A stretch of 64,000 bases of DNA from Krasilnikovozyma curviuscula (lineage: Eukaryota; Basidiomycota; Tremellomycetes; Cystofilobasidiales; Mrakiaceae), in assembly GCA_014825775.1 (NCBI GenBank), contig MVAQ01000091.1, positions 1 to 64,000 on the forward strand. Direction: 5' to 3'. The notes below the pieces were generated by a model. The model had not been told where the DNA came from and did not search any database. It saw only the letters and a program-made list of their open reading frames with translations. How positions within the stretch are numbered: the stretch's first letter is position 1; every line of letters starts with the position of its first letter. Positions 32,561 through 45,782 of the stretch are shown one piece after another. A program made the translations under genes and the position numbers.

Positions 32561-35500
32561 TTACTTCAAGCTAGTTATCCCGGCGCTGCCCATTGGACTG
32601 ACGATCGTCGCGTTGCTCTGACTACGCTTCGACCTGGACTTTAACACGAACGCATCTTCATCTTCATCCTCCTCGTCACATTCTATCTCATTTTCCAAAG
32701 AAGGTTGGAAAGAGTTGCTTGCTGAGGAGTGATGGGAGTGAGAAGGGTGATGAGCTCCATCACCACTAGGAATCGAGATAGGCGAGCTGTGATTACCATC
32801 GCCGTTGGTGTTATTATGCTTGTTAGCTTCAGCAGCCATGTCTGCCAAGTGCATCTGACTCTGCGTTCGAACATAAGTCTCTGACGCATCGTACGATGGA
32901 AGACCCTGGTAAGCTGAGATTGGAGGAACGCCACCACCCAAGAAACCACTGGCCGCGATTTGATACGAAGGGACTTGAGACAAAACAGTAACGTCATCGG
33001 TGGATGCAATTCTAGAGGGCGCGTTTGAGTTGTTAGCGCTGCTGGAGTGAGACCCACCGCCGTGGTGATGGTGCTGGTAACCTTGGTGAGAATGAGAGTG
33101 GGCAAGGTTCTGAGATGAGGATGTAGCAATCAGAGGCTGGTGATTAGGGTAGATGAGCGATCCACCTGAGGATGGAAAGGATGGATCTGGGTGAAGAGGA
33201 TTTCCGCTTCCTGGTGTCTGTGGGTGCTTCGATGGGGTACGACTAAACGGAGTGAAGGCCATCTTGGACTTTGGCAAGTGGAAAGCACCAGATCCTCTTC
33301 GCTCAGCAACAGGAGCGTGGATGACACCGTTGGAACCCGAAGAGTGCGAGGACGCGTCGAGGTTACTGGAAGATGATGCACCTCTCTCAGGACTTGAGTT
33401 TCTACTTCCAGGTCTGCTTCTCCTTCCACTTCTACTCGAAGGTCTAGATCCAGCACGGGATTCTGGTGGAGTCGCGTGGGGACTGCTGGAATTGCTGTTA
33501 GCACCGCTGCCACCCAAATTAGCGCCCAAACTCAGGAGTAGCTCCGAATCAGCCCAAGTGAGGTGTGGACGTTCTGGGATCGAGTTATCATCGGCGAAGG
33601 AAGATGGAGCTGAAGCGGCTCCTGTAGGGTGACTCCCGCCCATCGAGAGGGCGCTAAAGGTTCGACCCAAACCAGTTGGAGATCCCGGTCGCGAAGGTGG
33701 TCTTGAACCAGGTGGTGTGTTTGATGGTGATGAATTACGAGTCCAGGCGGCAGCCATAGTCGAAATTGTTGATGGAACGGATGCGTTGGCAACACGGTCG
33801 TAAACGTGGTTGGAGTAAGATGGCAAGTCCAGAGTGGTGACTTGATTCTCGGCAGTTTGACCACCAAAGAGGAGAGCTCTAGTGCCAGACGAAGCGGCAA
33901 AGGCTTCAGCAGCGAGAGGGGCAGCCAAAATGTGGATTGGAAGAGCGCATCGCAACTCAGAAGCTGCGAATGAGGAAGGCCTGGTCAGACAAGGCAGAGG
34001 GGGAGGGGGGTTGGAGATAGAGAAAGACTCACTATGGCCATCAGGGTTACTGATCACACAGCTCCACTTGATCTTGTGGGTCACAAAGACAGGGTGTATT
34101 CCGTGAGTCGGAGTAGTCCAAACTGGAACAGGCAGCGTAATCATCGTGTCTACCTCTCCATCACCCAGCTCGACTTCTCTAGCAATCTCCCTTACCCTCT
34201 GGTATTCTTCTTGTGCATCAGCAAGACCTTCACCAGTAACACTTGATCCAGCTGGCAAAGCTGCTGATGGTACAGGTTGTAGAGGGAAGTAACCGTCCTC
34301 CCCTCCCTGTCCGACACCTGTTGGGGCTGCTGATCCAGAGCCACCGTGACTTCCATTACTGGTTGGCAAGTTCATATGAGACCCCCCTCGACTAAGAGAA
34401 GGTGTTGCTGCGGGAGAATGATCTTCACTGTGGGTTTGTGCTGGTGGCAATCCAACAGCGAGTCCGTCCTTATGGATGATCGCTCGACCGTTCACGAGGT
34501 CGTGCTTGATCTGAGCTGCAACTCGGACTTCTGGATGAGAGGAGTTCTTGGTGTGGACTAGAGTGTATTCTTTGAGGACAGTGGTAATAGAAGTTACGAA
34601 GACGCCTTTGGCTAGAGGTTGGAACTTGATGGCCATCGGGATCTCATCACCAGCGGCGAATGCTCTGAAAGGTATCACATGAATTAGCAACTTCAAAAAA
34701 ATTCTCAGGTCGAAAGATGTGCGTACTTGTGGGGTAAGGTTATGCAATAAGAGACTTTCCCAGGCCAGGTGTTTTCTAAACGAGGGCAAGAAGACATCAG
34801 AACTTGTTAAAGTACAAGCAACGAGATCCCACTAACCAATTTCCAAAGTTTGAGTGTACTCCAAGGCCTCATTAGTGAATGTTCTCAGAATAGTGACTGG
34901 TTTCGTGGCCAAGAAGTTGGAAGCGAAGGCACTCCTGTAAGCCACAGCTCTGAGCTTGTAGTTCACCGCAGCATCGTTTGAGAACGTCTTGATGGATGAT
35001 GGAATGGCAGTATCAGATTCGATGGTGTATTGAAATGGAAACTGGGTATAATTGGCAACAGAATCATTAGTCAAAAAACAAAAAGCGAATCTGCCAGGTT
35101 AGATAGATAAAGTAAACTTACAGAATGAGCTCCTGCTTTTAAAGTCTGGTAGTGTTTCTTTGAGTTAGCTGTTTGGAGGAAGTTCCAGTCATGGTGAAGA
35201 AGTAAATGTGTGTAGTGGTGGTTACTGTTGTGGCGATTTCGTCATGCGAAAGTGAGGCAGTCGGCAAAGGGTGTTAGAGAGGGGAAAGGAAGCAAGGGAA
35301 ACGGTACAGCCTGAAATGAGCGTATATAACTCACCCATGGCCTTCGTTGAACTGGACCTTGCCCTTCCCAGTCAAAGTCAGAGAGATCTCCCTGATACTC
35401 GTGCTCTCACTCAAGTGCAGCACAACTCTACCACTCAAGCTGCCTGGGTTCGTATCACCACCAGCACCTCTCAGGATGACACTCTCATGATCCAGGATAA

Positions 35501-35807
35501 TTTCTAGATGGCTGTTCCCATGATGAGAAGATCCATCGATGAAAGGTGTCGTTGCGCCTGAAGCGAGCCCTTGAGAGAAGTACGAGCCAGGCTGGGACGA
35601 GCTACCTGAAGCACCGAAGCCTGGAGTGTCATGGATATCGTTTCCGAACGGCGTTGATGGGATAGATATGGATGAAGGGTGTGAAGATCGTAGCAGAGAC
35701 GGCGTGGAGTGTCCAGTTGGAGAGCCTGGTCGTGACGGTGGATTCGAAGCCAGTCCAGAGAGATGGGTCGAGCTGGAACCACCTCCTAACCAAGATGAAC
35801 GAGGCAT
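32561..35807 (-). CDS. alpha-arrestin (arrestin-related trafficking adaptor)
   Basis: Several exons. The start at 35807 reads MPRSSWLGGGSSSTHLSG. After a Ser/Pro-rich leader come the arrestin N-domain strands (LEIILDHESVILRG, LSGRVVLHLSESTSIREISL, LTGKGKVQFNEGHG) and an arrestin C-domain (RAFAAGDEIPMAIKFQPLAKG, FVTSITTVLKEYTL, VPVWTTPTHGI). The C-terminal half is a very long Ser/Pro/His-rich tail with a His run (QHHHHGGGSH) and the motifs VPSY and LPSY near the end, which resemble the PY motifs that recruit Rsp5/Nedd4 ubiquitin ligases. It ends SAGITSLK. In fungi such proteins direct ubiquitination and endocytosis of nutrient transporters. I saw no canonical PPxY. The N-terminal extent and splice sites around 34700-35300 are approximate. 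Confidence 0.82.
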
Positions 35808-38800
35808 AACTGGTGAATGGTATTCAGTCAGATGGCTAACCAATCCTACGTTATTAGGTGTTATTAGCCTGTCCGGTTGGAAATGCTATTGTTGCCGCCT
35901 GTCCACTAGCTTAGTGGTTCCTAGTCCAAGTCAAGTTAATTTCGGTTTCGAGTTAGGTCCCCCTGCAGCGCAGCTATCATCACGTATCACGTATTCTTCT
36001 CACCTTGATATCAAATGACTCGAATATATCGTTGCTCGTTGCTCACTCGAGTTTGAGGTCCTGTAAGGTTTCTGTGCAACACGCCAAACGGCAACGAAAC
36101 CAAACACCGACTTTCAGCCACCTGAGCTCTCAATACCTTGATAATAATCTTCAAAGTGCTCACACTGTCTCTAATGTCCTTCCAAAATGCTTCTTGAACG
36201 GTTGTGGAGGCGGAAAAATCTTAATTACGGCCTGCTATTCAAAAACACAAGCTATAAAGTCAGATTTTTTCGATCTTAAGACGCTAAGAGACACGACAGG
36301 ATCGGGATCCTTACCTTCTCAAGTCAATTTCTGCAAAGCAACTGGCCCAATCAAGCTTCTAGGAAAGTTTTCTAAAAGCCAGATAGTCGCAGTTCGGAAG
36401 AGAACTATATCAGGCAGGGACGTGGAAATTAAAACAGCACGCAAGATGACTACTTCCCGTTCGGAAAATCAAAACTTACCAGATCAGATGTAATCCTAGT
36501 AGGAATACTGCCCTTCTTCTAACCTTGGGCAGATTTGGTTCGATGCTGGCAAGCTCGATGGCGTCCGTCCTCAATGCAATAAAAATTGCCGCGCGCCGTA
36601 GATTTGTGGTTCTGATTACTTCGTTTTCTTGTTCGTTCCCAGAACTTCCCGCACTAATTCCAAATCAGAGTTGTAGAAAGCAGACAGACACCCTTTCCTT
36701 TCAAAAACACGATGGCGAAAAACCTCTTCAAGCTTCCGACGGAAGTCTGTCTACAGCCGCAATGCTGCTACCCCGGATTCTTTCATCATTGCCTGGCTCT
36801 ATGGGGACAAGCGTCCAATCAGAGCGTTGCCTCTGCTCGCAAGCGCGACTATGACGCTTTAGCCTTAATTTGTGAGATGGAATGATGGTCAATGGGATGA
36901 GGAAGTGGTGTTCAGGCTACAAAGTGGCGGCGGAGAGATCGAATGGTTGTTTACGCTGGCACTACTGGGCGTCTTATTGATGAACAACCTTTTGAAGTTG
37001 GTTCATCGCATAATCGCATAAGCTCAAAATAAGCAGCAAATTTTTGACAGTCAGTCACGGTCTCGCTAAAGGATCAAACATCAGACTTTAGCTTAAAACC
37101 AACTGAAGTAAACAAACGCACTTGCAGCTTTCTCCTTGCCGAATTTTCAATTTCCATCGGCCACGGGCATTTTCAATGAGAGAGATGATGTGGAATGTGC
37201 CCTTCTCATCTCATATTCATTGGGTACTGCCACGGCCGCTATTTCCTGCTTTGCATTCAAATTCCCTCGCAGCCTGTTTCCAAGTCGCAGAAGAGCCAGA
37301 GTTGAGCAAACTCTGGCTCGAAAGGCCAATTGTAGGACTCGCAGTGGGTTTCCCAGGGTCATTTTAAACTGACTTGCCATTGTTCTAATGAGGCGCTCGA
37401 TTGCAAGAAAACAAGGTGGCTTTTCAGGTTGAGAGCTTGATCGACTTGAACTTTATGACTGCCATACCCGAGCTCTTTCTTCGACATTCAAAACTAATGA
37501 GAACCATTTCTGATTCGGACAGTGTTGACGGGTCGGGTTGATTTGACGGACGTCACGTTGGCGTGCGACAAGATTAAATCAATTTTGATTTTGGTTCCAG
37601 CGAAGGGAATTTTAACCGTTCTTTTTCTCATCATCCCGAACTGTTGGTCTTAGGCTAAGGTCTCCATCACTACCCACCAAACCACGTCCTCCTCTCTTGT
37701 CCTCATGATGTTTGAAGTTCAGCTTCTCCTCTTTCAGCTCCAGCAAGAGAATAATCTCAGCGTTTTGACCAATCACTTAAGCAAACCTCCGATACCCACT
37801 TCCTGTTGTTGGTAAACGAGCAGTTCACCGAACTGGGAAACTTCTGTCTCCCCATTCCGTTTTTAGAAGCTCAGCCTCCGAAGCAAAAGCCTATGTCGCT
37901 TTTGAAAAAGTCCTTGAGGTAGTTGATACGATATCTTCAATCATATATCCTATGGCTCATGTTGATGGTCAATTTGTTTTGCGAGAGGTGCTAGTAAGGA
38001 AGTACAGTCTTCACTTGGTGAATTATGACGTGTTTATTTTGACGCGTCTTGTGCTGCGCTCCCTACCTCTCGAACTACTAGAGTCCCTGGCACCCTATGT
38101 AGTACTTCTGCTCATGACTACTATCTTACCATCTTCTAAGAGTATTGGAACAGACAGAGTCAGCAAGCTGGCCCACTCAGCGGAGTGATTCGCGCCACAG
38201 AAAGGTTCAGTTGCATACCGACCATCGGCAGTTGGAACCTAGCCTCCCACTGTCTTGGCTCCCAGCTCAATCCTGCTAGGAAGAAAGATAGACACCTAGA
38301 AATCTAGTGTACACTGTCAATATCATCTTGGTTTTCCAACTTTTTCAGAGGCTTGCACTCCCAGCCATCTCAAGACGCGTAACGCGCTGCTGGACCAGAT
38401 GCCAGCAGAAAAGGCTGCTCTTAACCACACCATAAGCCTATCCTGGAAAGAATAGATATACAGAGTATTCCAGTTGTGTCTATCTGGAATTCTGGCGCCA
38501 AAAACTTCCCGATCAAGCTAATCCTTGAGTCGCGTTACCTTGGCCTTGCTTTTTTGCGCTGCGATTTTTTCCTGCCTCTGTCCACCAGCCAACTCTTGGT
38601 CCCGGCCAACCAACCCTCACCCTCTGACCTTTGTACTTCACCCTCCAACCACCTGTCCCCCTTCTCTTGACGAAAAGGTCTCCATCCCCCAACCAGCAGG
38701 CTGTTCAATTTCTATCCTAGCTTTAGAAACCGGTTCAGACAGGCGCGTCTCATTTCTTGATTGGTCACCGCTTTCCTCTTCTCCCACCTCGACAGCACCT

Positions 38801-38816
38801 CCTACAATCATCAAAA
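35808..38816. other. 3-kb region without a convincing gene
   Basis: This is the longest gene-free stretch of the window. Open frames at about 36005-36493 and 36525-36854 (plus) and 37147-37380 (minus) either start at non-ATG codons or have no resemblance and no splice context. A GACGTCAC sequence at 37549-37556 resembles a bZIP/CRE site. The last 200 bases are strongly pyrimidine-rich and look like the 5' UTR of the large gene that follows. The left end should contain the arrestin promoter. Confidence 0.45.
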
Positions 38817-41800
38817 ATGGATAGAAGGACTGATTTTGTAAGTCACAGTGTCCATATGAGAGTAACAGATCGCTACTTGAACAGAGGTTTGGTTTGCTAA
38901 CTCTAAAAACGCTTGCGTGATGGTCTGTCTGCTTTTACCTAAGGTGTCTTCACGACCGATTCATCCCGGCTTCAGAGGTGCTCGAGGCGCCTCGCCTTTA
39001 CACTCAATCCCCAATGGTCCCCAACACCTTCAATTTTTCAGGAGGCCGTCCGTTTCTGAGGCCAGCTACACGCTCCCCACCCCAGTTCGCGGTCCAGTTT
39101 CACCTACAGTCGCGCCTCATCCCTCAGCAACCTCACCGACCAGTAGCACGTACAGCTCAACTTCCCCAGTAGTTCCACCTTTTGTACAGCAGCCGAGATC
39201 AGTGTTGGAGAGACGAGGTTCAGAAGTCTTGCAGGGTGACGAGAATAACGCTCCGGTAGGAGGAGGGCTGCGGTCACCGACAAAAATGGCGTCGTCCATG
39301 GAACAACCGCCGCCTTCCCCAGCTGTCGTTTCCAGCAGAGCTAAAAGTCCTTCACCTTTGCTCGCAACATCTGCCAAATTGGTTTCGACCCAGAATCCAA
39401 CATCACCTAACGCGATTTCTTCATCCTCACACGCCAGTGCCTACCTCCACCCTTCACCTCAACAAAATGTGTACACTTTCCCCTTTCCTTACCCACCCCA
39501 GCATTCGAAGTCATCCTCTTTACCGCTCCCTCCAAATCACCACTATTCGGCTCAGCTGCAGTCTACGAACGGTGGCTTCGTGAGCGCCCCTTCTGATGAA
39601 AAGAAGGCGTCGTCTGATCCTAGCATGAAGACAAGTGATCAAGGGCTTGGATTTGTGGGATTGACACCGATGAACGACCGGTCAGACATTTCTTCGTCAT
39701 TTGTCCCTCATCCAGCTCTTCCAGCTGCAACAGACGCTCAACCAACAGGCCTTGGAATCACCACGCCTTCGTCGCGTCGTCCTTCTTTCGGGGAGTCATC
39801 GGCTGCTCTCACTCCACCAGCCACTCGACCAAGGAAAGGATCCGTTTCTGAGGTCGGCTCTAAAGGTGGAAAGAACGCAGCGCGACAGCTTTTCAACCAG
39901 CCTCCAGCTGCGACACCGCAACGGCAGCGAACAACCGTCGCTTCGTTCACACCACCTTCCAAGACACCTCCTCCAAGACCTGCACCACCCCCACCACTTC
40001 ATGTCTCTGGTGTCCCAGGAAGACCTCGAGTCGAACGAGGAAGCTCGGCTCCTATTGCTCCAAAACAAATGCTCCCATCACCACCGAACTCTCAATCTCG
40101 ACCAGCGTCCTCAGCATCTGCCGTGCCTTCAACAGTCCATCTCAAGGTTGACAAGACGGGAGGCATCTCCAACGTTCCAAACAAAATCATCACTACTAAG
40201 AAGAGTGAAGGCATCCTTCGGGGTCTCTTCAGCAAGAAGTCGTCTGACAAGTCGGCGTCCAGCCAAACGTCAACCACCGCTTCCGCCTCACCCCCAACTG
40301 CAAGTGATTACGGACGTTCCACTGCTATACCTGCATCGGCCTATCCATCTCCACCGCTCGCAACCTCGTCCACCACCGCCCCGAAGTTGATCAAAAGTCG
40401 TCCTCAACGTTCCTCACCAGCTGCGGTAGATTCGTTGAACTCATACCAAGGAACAGAGTCATCACCAAAGAAAGCTCATTTCTTGCCCATGACATCATCT
40501 TCTCCACCTCCGGCGCACCAACAGCTCACCCAGGAGAGAGCAGCTGAAGCTACCAAGACGCCGCCGATGAGGAAGAGGAAGTCTGCCATCGGTGCGGGTA
40601 GCGATGAGGGTTCTGGTGAGAATGTTGGACAGGATAGTCCGTTGGCACATTTGAGTAAAGGCCAAGCTGCCAGCCTTGGAGGTGACAAGGGTAAGCTACT
40701 CAAACTTTCTAAATCCTCTTGACTTGCCGCTGACACCTTGACGTGCTATCTGTTTAGCTCAACTTTCAAGTCTACCATCTTTCAAGCCTCTGGAGCTGAA
40801 TGAGCTTGGCGGAGATTTAGATCTTCGTGCCAGTCGACTCTTCCCTATGAGTTCTTACTCTTTGTTCAACAGCTTAACAACACCGTCGAATCCACTTCCG
40901 CCCGTCCCATCTCTTCCAGCGACAGTTGTTACTCCAGAATTCAAGCCCTTCTCTTGGGAGATTGACGAAAGCGATAGCGAAGCTGAAAAGGGTCTGTCTG
41001 ATTGTCGATTTTCGACGGCATCGTCGACCACTGCCGAGCAAGTCAAGAGAAGCTCGTCTGACTGGGCGCTAGGAATCGGTTCAGCATTCGACAAGATGGT
41101 TGAATCATCAGAAGATGAAGATGATGATCGTTCTCCTTCTTGGTTGAGGAAGTCAGTTCCACCACCGCCTCAGAAGGAGCCGTCTTCTGAACAACTTGAT
41201 CAAGTTGCTACTGGTGACACTGGTATTCTCAGTCCACCTGCTACCCCCATGGCATCTAAGCGTCTCAGCACATTTGGTACTCCAGCACCTGCTGCTTTTG
41301 CTTTGGTCAAGCAACACGCACTTCCACTCTCACCCGAGTCCCCGCACCAGCTGTATGGCGAAACGGAGAGCCCAAGCTCAGGTCAACAGGTTTTCCAAGT
41401 CATTGACGAAGAAGATGAGGACGGTGATACCGAGCCTGGATTTGACGATAATGAGATCCGATTCTCTATGATTGACTTCTCTGGATCGTTCTCGACCATC
41501 GCTAACTTGGCTGTGGAACCACAACAACCTCCTTCACCCGCAACCACTGAGCCTCTGCGAATCAAACCAAAACACCGCGGGATCTCCTCTTCTTCTTCAA
41601 TCTCCTCTTCAACATCATCTGGCTCATCCTTGAGCTCAACACGATCCAGTATCTCTATGGAGCATGGGCAAAGCGGTAGCTCTGCTACCACTTTCGCGAC
41701 CGCCACCAAAGTCATCGTTCCTCCGCTACTTCCTGTCATTCCTGTTGTGCAGAAGAAACAGAAGAAAGAACTCATTGTGAGGAAAGGTGCTTTACCCTCT

Positions 41801-44764
41801 CTGCCTATGGAAGGTGTCAAACACACTGATCTCGTTTCTGAAATGAACAGATGTTTGCATGCGTAAGTTTACTTTGTCCGTTCCTATTTAATATACCAGA
41901 ACAACCACTAAACTTGCTACTTTCGCTCTTCAGTATTCAAACGAGTCCCACAAAGGCTGCTTTGATTCGAGGGGTTCTGTTGCCTATCTTGTACGCCGAC
42001 GAAAAGAGAGGGTACAACGTCTATGACTTCGAAGACAACAAGGCGATGCGAAGGGCTTCTTTCGACTGGTTGTCTGTTCTCATCACTAACGGTCTATGGC
42101 TTGAACAATCTGCCAACGAAAGAGGTGCTACGTTGGAGGCAATTGCTGCTTTGGTAGAAAGGTAAGCTGTTTGGTCCATGGTGATGCAGTCTTCACTTGC
42201 TGATGTTTTGCGCTATACCGTTAGTCCTGCGATGTCTGTTCAAGCTCTCGACGCTGATCCAGAAGACGCGATGCTTTTCCGTCAAGTCGTCAGAACCATC
42301 TTGACATTTGTGATGGAGAAGCTTTCCTCCAAGGGAATCTTCCAGAACACTTTGTCTTTCACCGGTCGAATGTTAGCTTTTGCCTTTTTCAGAGTTGAAG
42401 GAATCGCTCAGCAGCTCTTGGTTGGCCTGCCTGTTCATCGAATGGCTCTTCAACGCCTGGAGGCTCAGGTCAACGTGTCCTGCGAGGAGCAAACAGAGAG
42501 CGTCAAATTCGAAATTAGCTGGCCACATCATCTGAAGGATTTCGTGTTTGAAAATGGAGCTGTTGAATACCTCAAATCACTCCAAGTCGAGCCTCATGTG
42601 TATGAAAACCAAGAGGACGACTTTGCGTTTTCCTTCCAACCTGGCAATTGGCTGCGACGATTCCAAGTTAGTCTCGCTACCCTATGACATGCACCATTGC
42701 TGTTCTATCTGACTTTTGATTTGTGTTTAGTCCGACGACTCTGAGTTGTTTTTCTCTTTCTTCCGTGCATACCATCGACAACTGGCGCTATTCTTACCAA
42801 CTCCAGAGATGAGTGCTTCACCAGCCACAGTGTTCTCGGCTCCTGGATACGCCCACCTGGTCACCGTGTTTGCTACCAAGTGCCTTTCCTATGTCCAAGG
42901 AAAGGTTATCTCTGTCACCACCACCGCATCTTTGAGCTCCTTTTCTAGCACTGAAACGGCCGGCTTCGCTTCCTCTGGCGGTAAACCTCCAATCCTCGAG
43001 AGCGCCAACCGCAGGTTAACAGAAACCTTTAGTTACCTTCTCAACTCACCAGTCCTCATCGACATCAACCAAGGCGTTGAGATTGAAGGATCCAAAGCTT
43101 GGGGTCGTATGACGGATATCATGCTCAGATCCGTCATCACTCGAGTCAACTTGTACGATCCTCGGGGTGTCTTTTGCATGTTTGATCTCCTTGATGGTGT
43201 ATCCACCTCCCCACCAGATCCCTTCAGAGATTTGACTCTGCCTCCTGCACCATCGCCGGTCTTCAACACCCCCTTCATCATCAATGTTCTTTCCACTATC
43301 TTAAAAGAAGCTGATCACGCTTTGACACTTTGCAAAGTCATCTCATACATCTTCACCCACTACGAGACTCTGTGTGCTAGATCAGCAGATCGTGAGGCAC
43401 TACTTGATGGTCTTCTCCTCACTCAAGAGGTTTTCGAGCGGCTGTTCCTTTTCTGGTCCCAATCAGTACGGTCATACATCGTCAGGTTAATTGTCTTCCG
43501 ACTTTCTCACTTGCCGCAACCAGCCGACAGCAACAACAAGCCTAACGCCAGTGCTCTTGAAGTTGCGACTGTACGCCTCCTCAATGATCGATTGGAAGCT
43601 ATCAGACATCGTCATGCCGCTCTAGAACCAGCCTCGCCCAAAATGGAACCTCTTGTAATCTCCTCACCGATCCCTGGTATGACTCGCAGTCGCTCGACGA
43701 TCGCTATGACAGCTGGTTCAACATCCTCTTCGAGTGACAACACACCAGAAGGCAACGCCGCATCACCAGCATTACCTGCTTCCGTTGCCGCCGTCAGAGG
43801 ATTAGGAATGAGCCCGGATTTGAGGAGAGATGATACAGAGGTCATCGGTGCAAAAGCGATTGGAAGAGCTGTAAGTTTTTGTAGCCCTTCTGAATGTCGC
43901 GCGAACGACAGTTTCTGACCGTTCTGTGGATCTTGTTTTTAGACTTCGTGGTTCAAGAAGTCGTTTGGCCAAAACAAAAAGCGTGTCAAGAACTCGGAGC
44001 CTCTTGCATCAATCCGAGAAGCCGTCGTCTGTGACGATGGCTACTCGTCTGATTCTGATGACGAAGACAATACTACCAACAGTAGCAGTATTAACTCAAG
44101 TGGTAGTAGCATACTTCTTAAGGTCCCACCAACAGGTCTTCTACCAGGCGTAGAAATTAACATGCCTGACAGTCCTTTCCCTGCCAGAACCGACTTTGAC
44201 TGTTCCCCTAGCCCAACAAATTCATTTATATCATCCGACAGAGATGAAAGCTCCCCTGAGCTTTCTTCATCTTACAAGATGCCTAACGGACTATCTCTTC
44301 CACCACCTCAACCTGCTCAATCACCCACCGGCGTGCCAACAGCCTTCTTCTCCTTTGAATTCGCCAATTCACCTCGATCTGACGCTTTTGATGCACCAGT
44401 TGCCCCAACCTCACCGCAACCACCAACCTCGCTCAAATTCCCAGCTTCCCCAGTTGTTGGCCCGTCGCCAACAATGTCTAGATCATTCTCCAAACGATCC
44501 AGTCTCCTCACCCCTCTCGCCATCTCAATCATTGATGGAACCCCAGATGATGATGAGTCCACCGACAAAACCATCACTGCACCAGCCAGCAAAGCATCGG
44601 AAGGCTATGACAAGAAGCTCCACCCTTACGCCATCAGGGCTTTCGCTGAGTTGGAAGATACCATCATGGAGTACGGGGAATGGTACGGAGAGAACGGTCA
44701 AGGAACGATCGATGGCCAACCCCCAAGACTCACTGTGGCATGGGCATTCCATGACGATGACTGA
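38817..44764 (+). CDS. very large Ser/Pro-rich protein, probable DUF1765/UPF0592 family
   Basis: Gene of about 6 kb. A tiny first exon (MDRRTDF, 21 bases) is joined by a GTAAGT intron ending GAACAGAG to VWFANSKNACVMV. A 600-residue Ser/Pro/Thr-rich region follows, with basic patches (RPRKGSVSEVGSKGGKNAAR) and a low-complexity Ser run (GISSSSSISSSTSSGSSLSS). The middle is a folded helical part: ALIRGVLLPILYADEKRGYN, RASFDWLSVLITNGLWLEQS, VVRTILTFVMEKLSSKGIF, GRMLAFAFFRVEGIAQQLL, SYIFTHYETLCARSADREAL and YIVRLIVFRLSHLPQP. The tail is again Ser/Pro-rich and ends RLTVAWAFHDDD. Helical content, size and order remind me of fungal DUF1765 (UPF0592) proteins, whose function is poorly known. That family call is from memory of layout and not certain; the gene itself is well supported. 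Confidence 0.7.
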
Positions 44765-45782
44765 AATCGTCAATTTGGGAGGAGAGCTTGAGCAGTGGTG
44801 GCTCGAAGTTTCTCTTCACGCTAGCAGCAATTCAATAAATACTGTATTGGTATCTTTCTCCTCGTATGTCTGTATTTTTACCTAATTATGCTTCTTCTCT
44901 TTCTCTTGCACATTTCTTCTTCTCTTCGGTAGCCCTCGTTATTTGCTCTTTCTATAGCGTTGTGATGACTTCATGAACCTCTGGCTTGCGGATTTCCTCC
45001 TTTCTAACTTGTATATTGTGTACTTGTTCGCAGCTGTCATAAGAACCATCGTTTCTTGGCAAATCAAAATGTCTGACTGGAAGGCAAGCAGTAGGACCTA
45101 AATTGACTTTGTGGAGACACGCTCCGGGAACAAGATAAGAGATCTTACAGAAATGCTTCTGCCAGACCCTGCGGGTTGGACGGGATGTCAACAAACGAAA
45201 GCCATATATATGTAGTCATACCCCCGTCTCAGTTACACGGCATCGTCACTGAGATTTGAACCACCACACGGCGCCCAATATTATGACCCATTGGAGCACC
45301 GATGACTTGCAACGCACTCACGGCCTTCTTCAAGTTGTTCTCGTAGTATATGGTAGGGCGATATTCCGGTGTATCACTTTTTTCTTTCTTAAGGCGATTG
45401 TGACGTACACTTGAGCATTAAGCAACTCGCTCATGATGAGCAGTTGTATCCGAAAGGAAGAAGGGTTGTGTGTACCCCCTATGGACGAATATGCACGTTC
45501 CTAAAGAGTTAGAAAAGTGCTTGTACGTCCTTCTACTATTCTGCGGCGGAAGCCCTTTTCCAACAATAACATGGTGCGGAGGACACTTTCTTCAGTCAAA
45601 GCAAAGAAAAAGTTGGATATCAGCCACAACCACCATATATTCGAAGTTGACCCTATCTCACCGTATCGAACTCTCCTCCATCACACCTTGAGGTATCACA
45701 TCGAAGGATTTGCTGATATCAGCTCCAAATGGTTAGTTTTTCTCATCAGAACTCAAGAAATCCTGTGGTCCGCCTCCGCCTA
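44765..45782. other. intergenic with one unrecognised minus-strand frame
   Basis: About 1 kb. The left part is T/C-rich 3' sequence of the large gene. On the minus strand around 45430-45240 a possible spliced reading starts MSELLNAQ and continues YYENNLKKAVSALQVIGAPM, ending QISVTMPCN. It looks protein-like but I cannot support it with homology or a firm intron. The right end contains the eIF2B-beta promoter. Confidence 0.3.

Noticed and set aside
36005..36493. 162-codon frame on the plus strand in the gene desert
   Set aside because: Starts at TTG, has random-looking composition and no resemblance or splice context.
39701..40390. 229-codon frame on the plus strand
   Set aside because: Shifted frame of the Ser/Pro-rich region of the large DUF1765-like gene; composition explained by that gene.
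44196..44885. 229-codon frame on the plus strand
   Set aside because: Alternative frame of the last exon of the same large gene.
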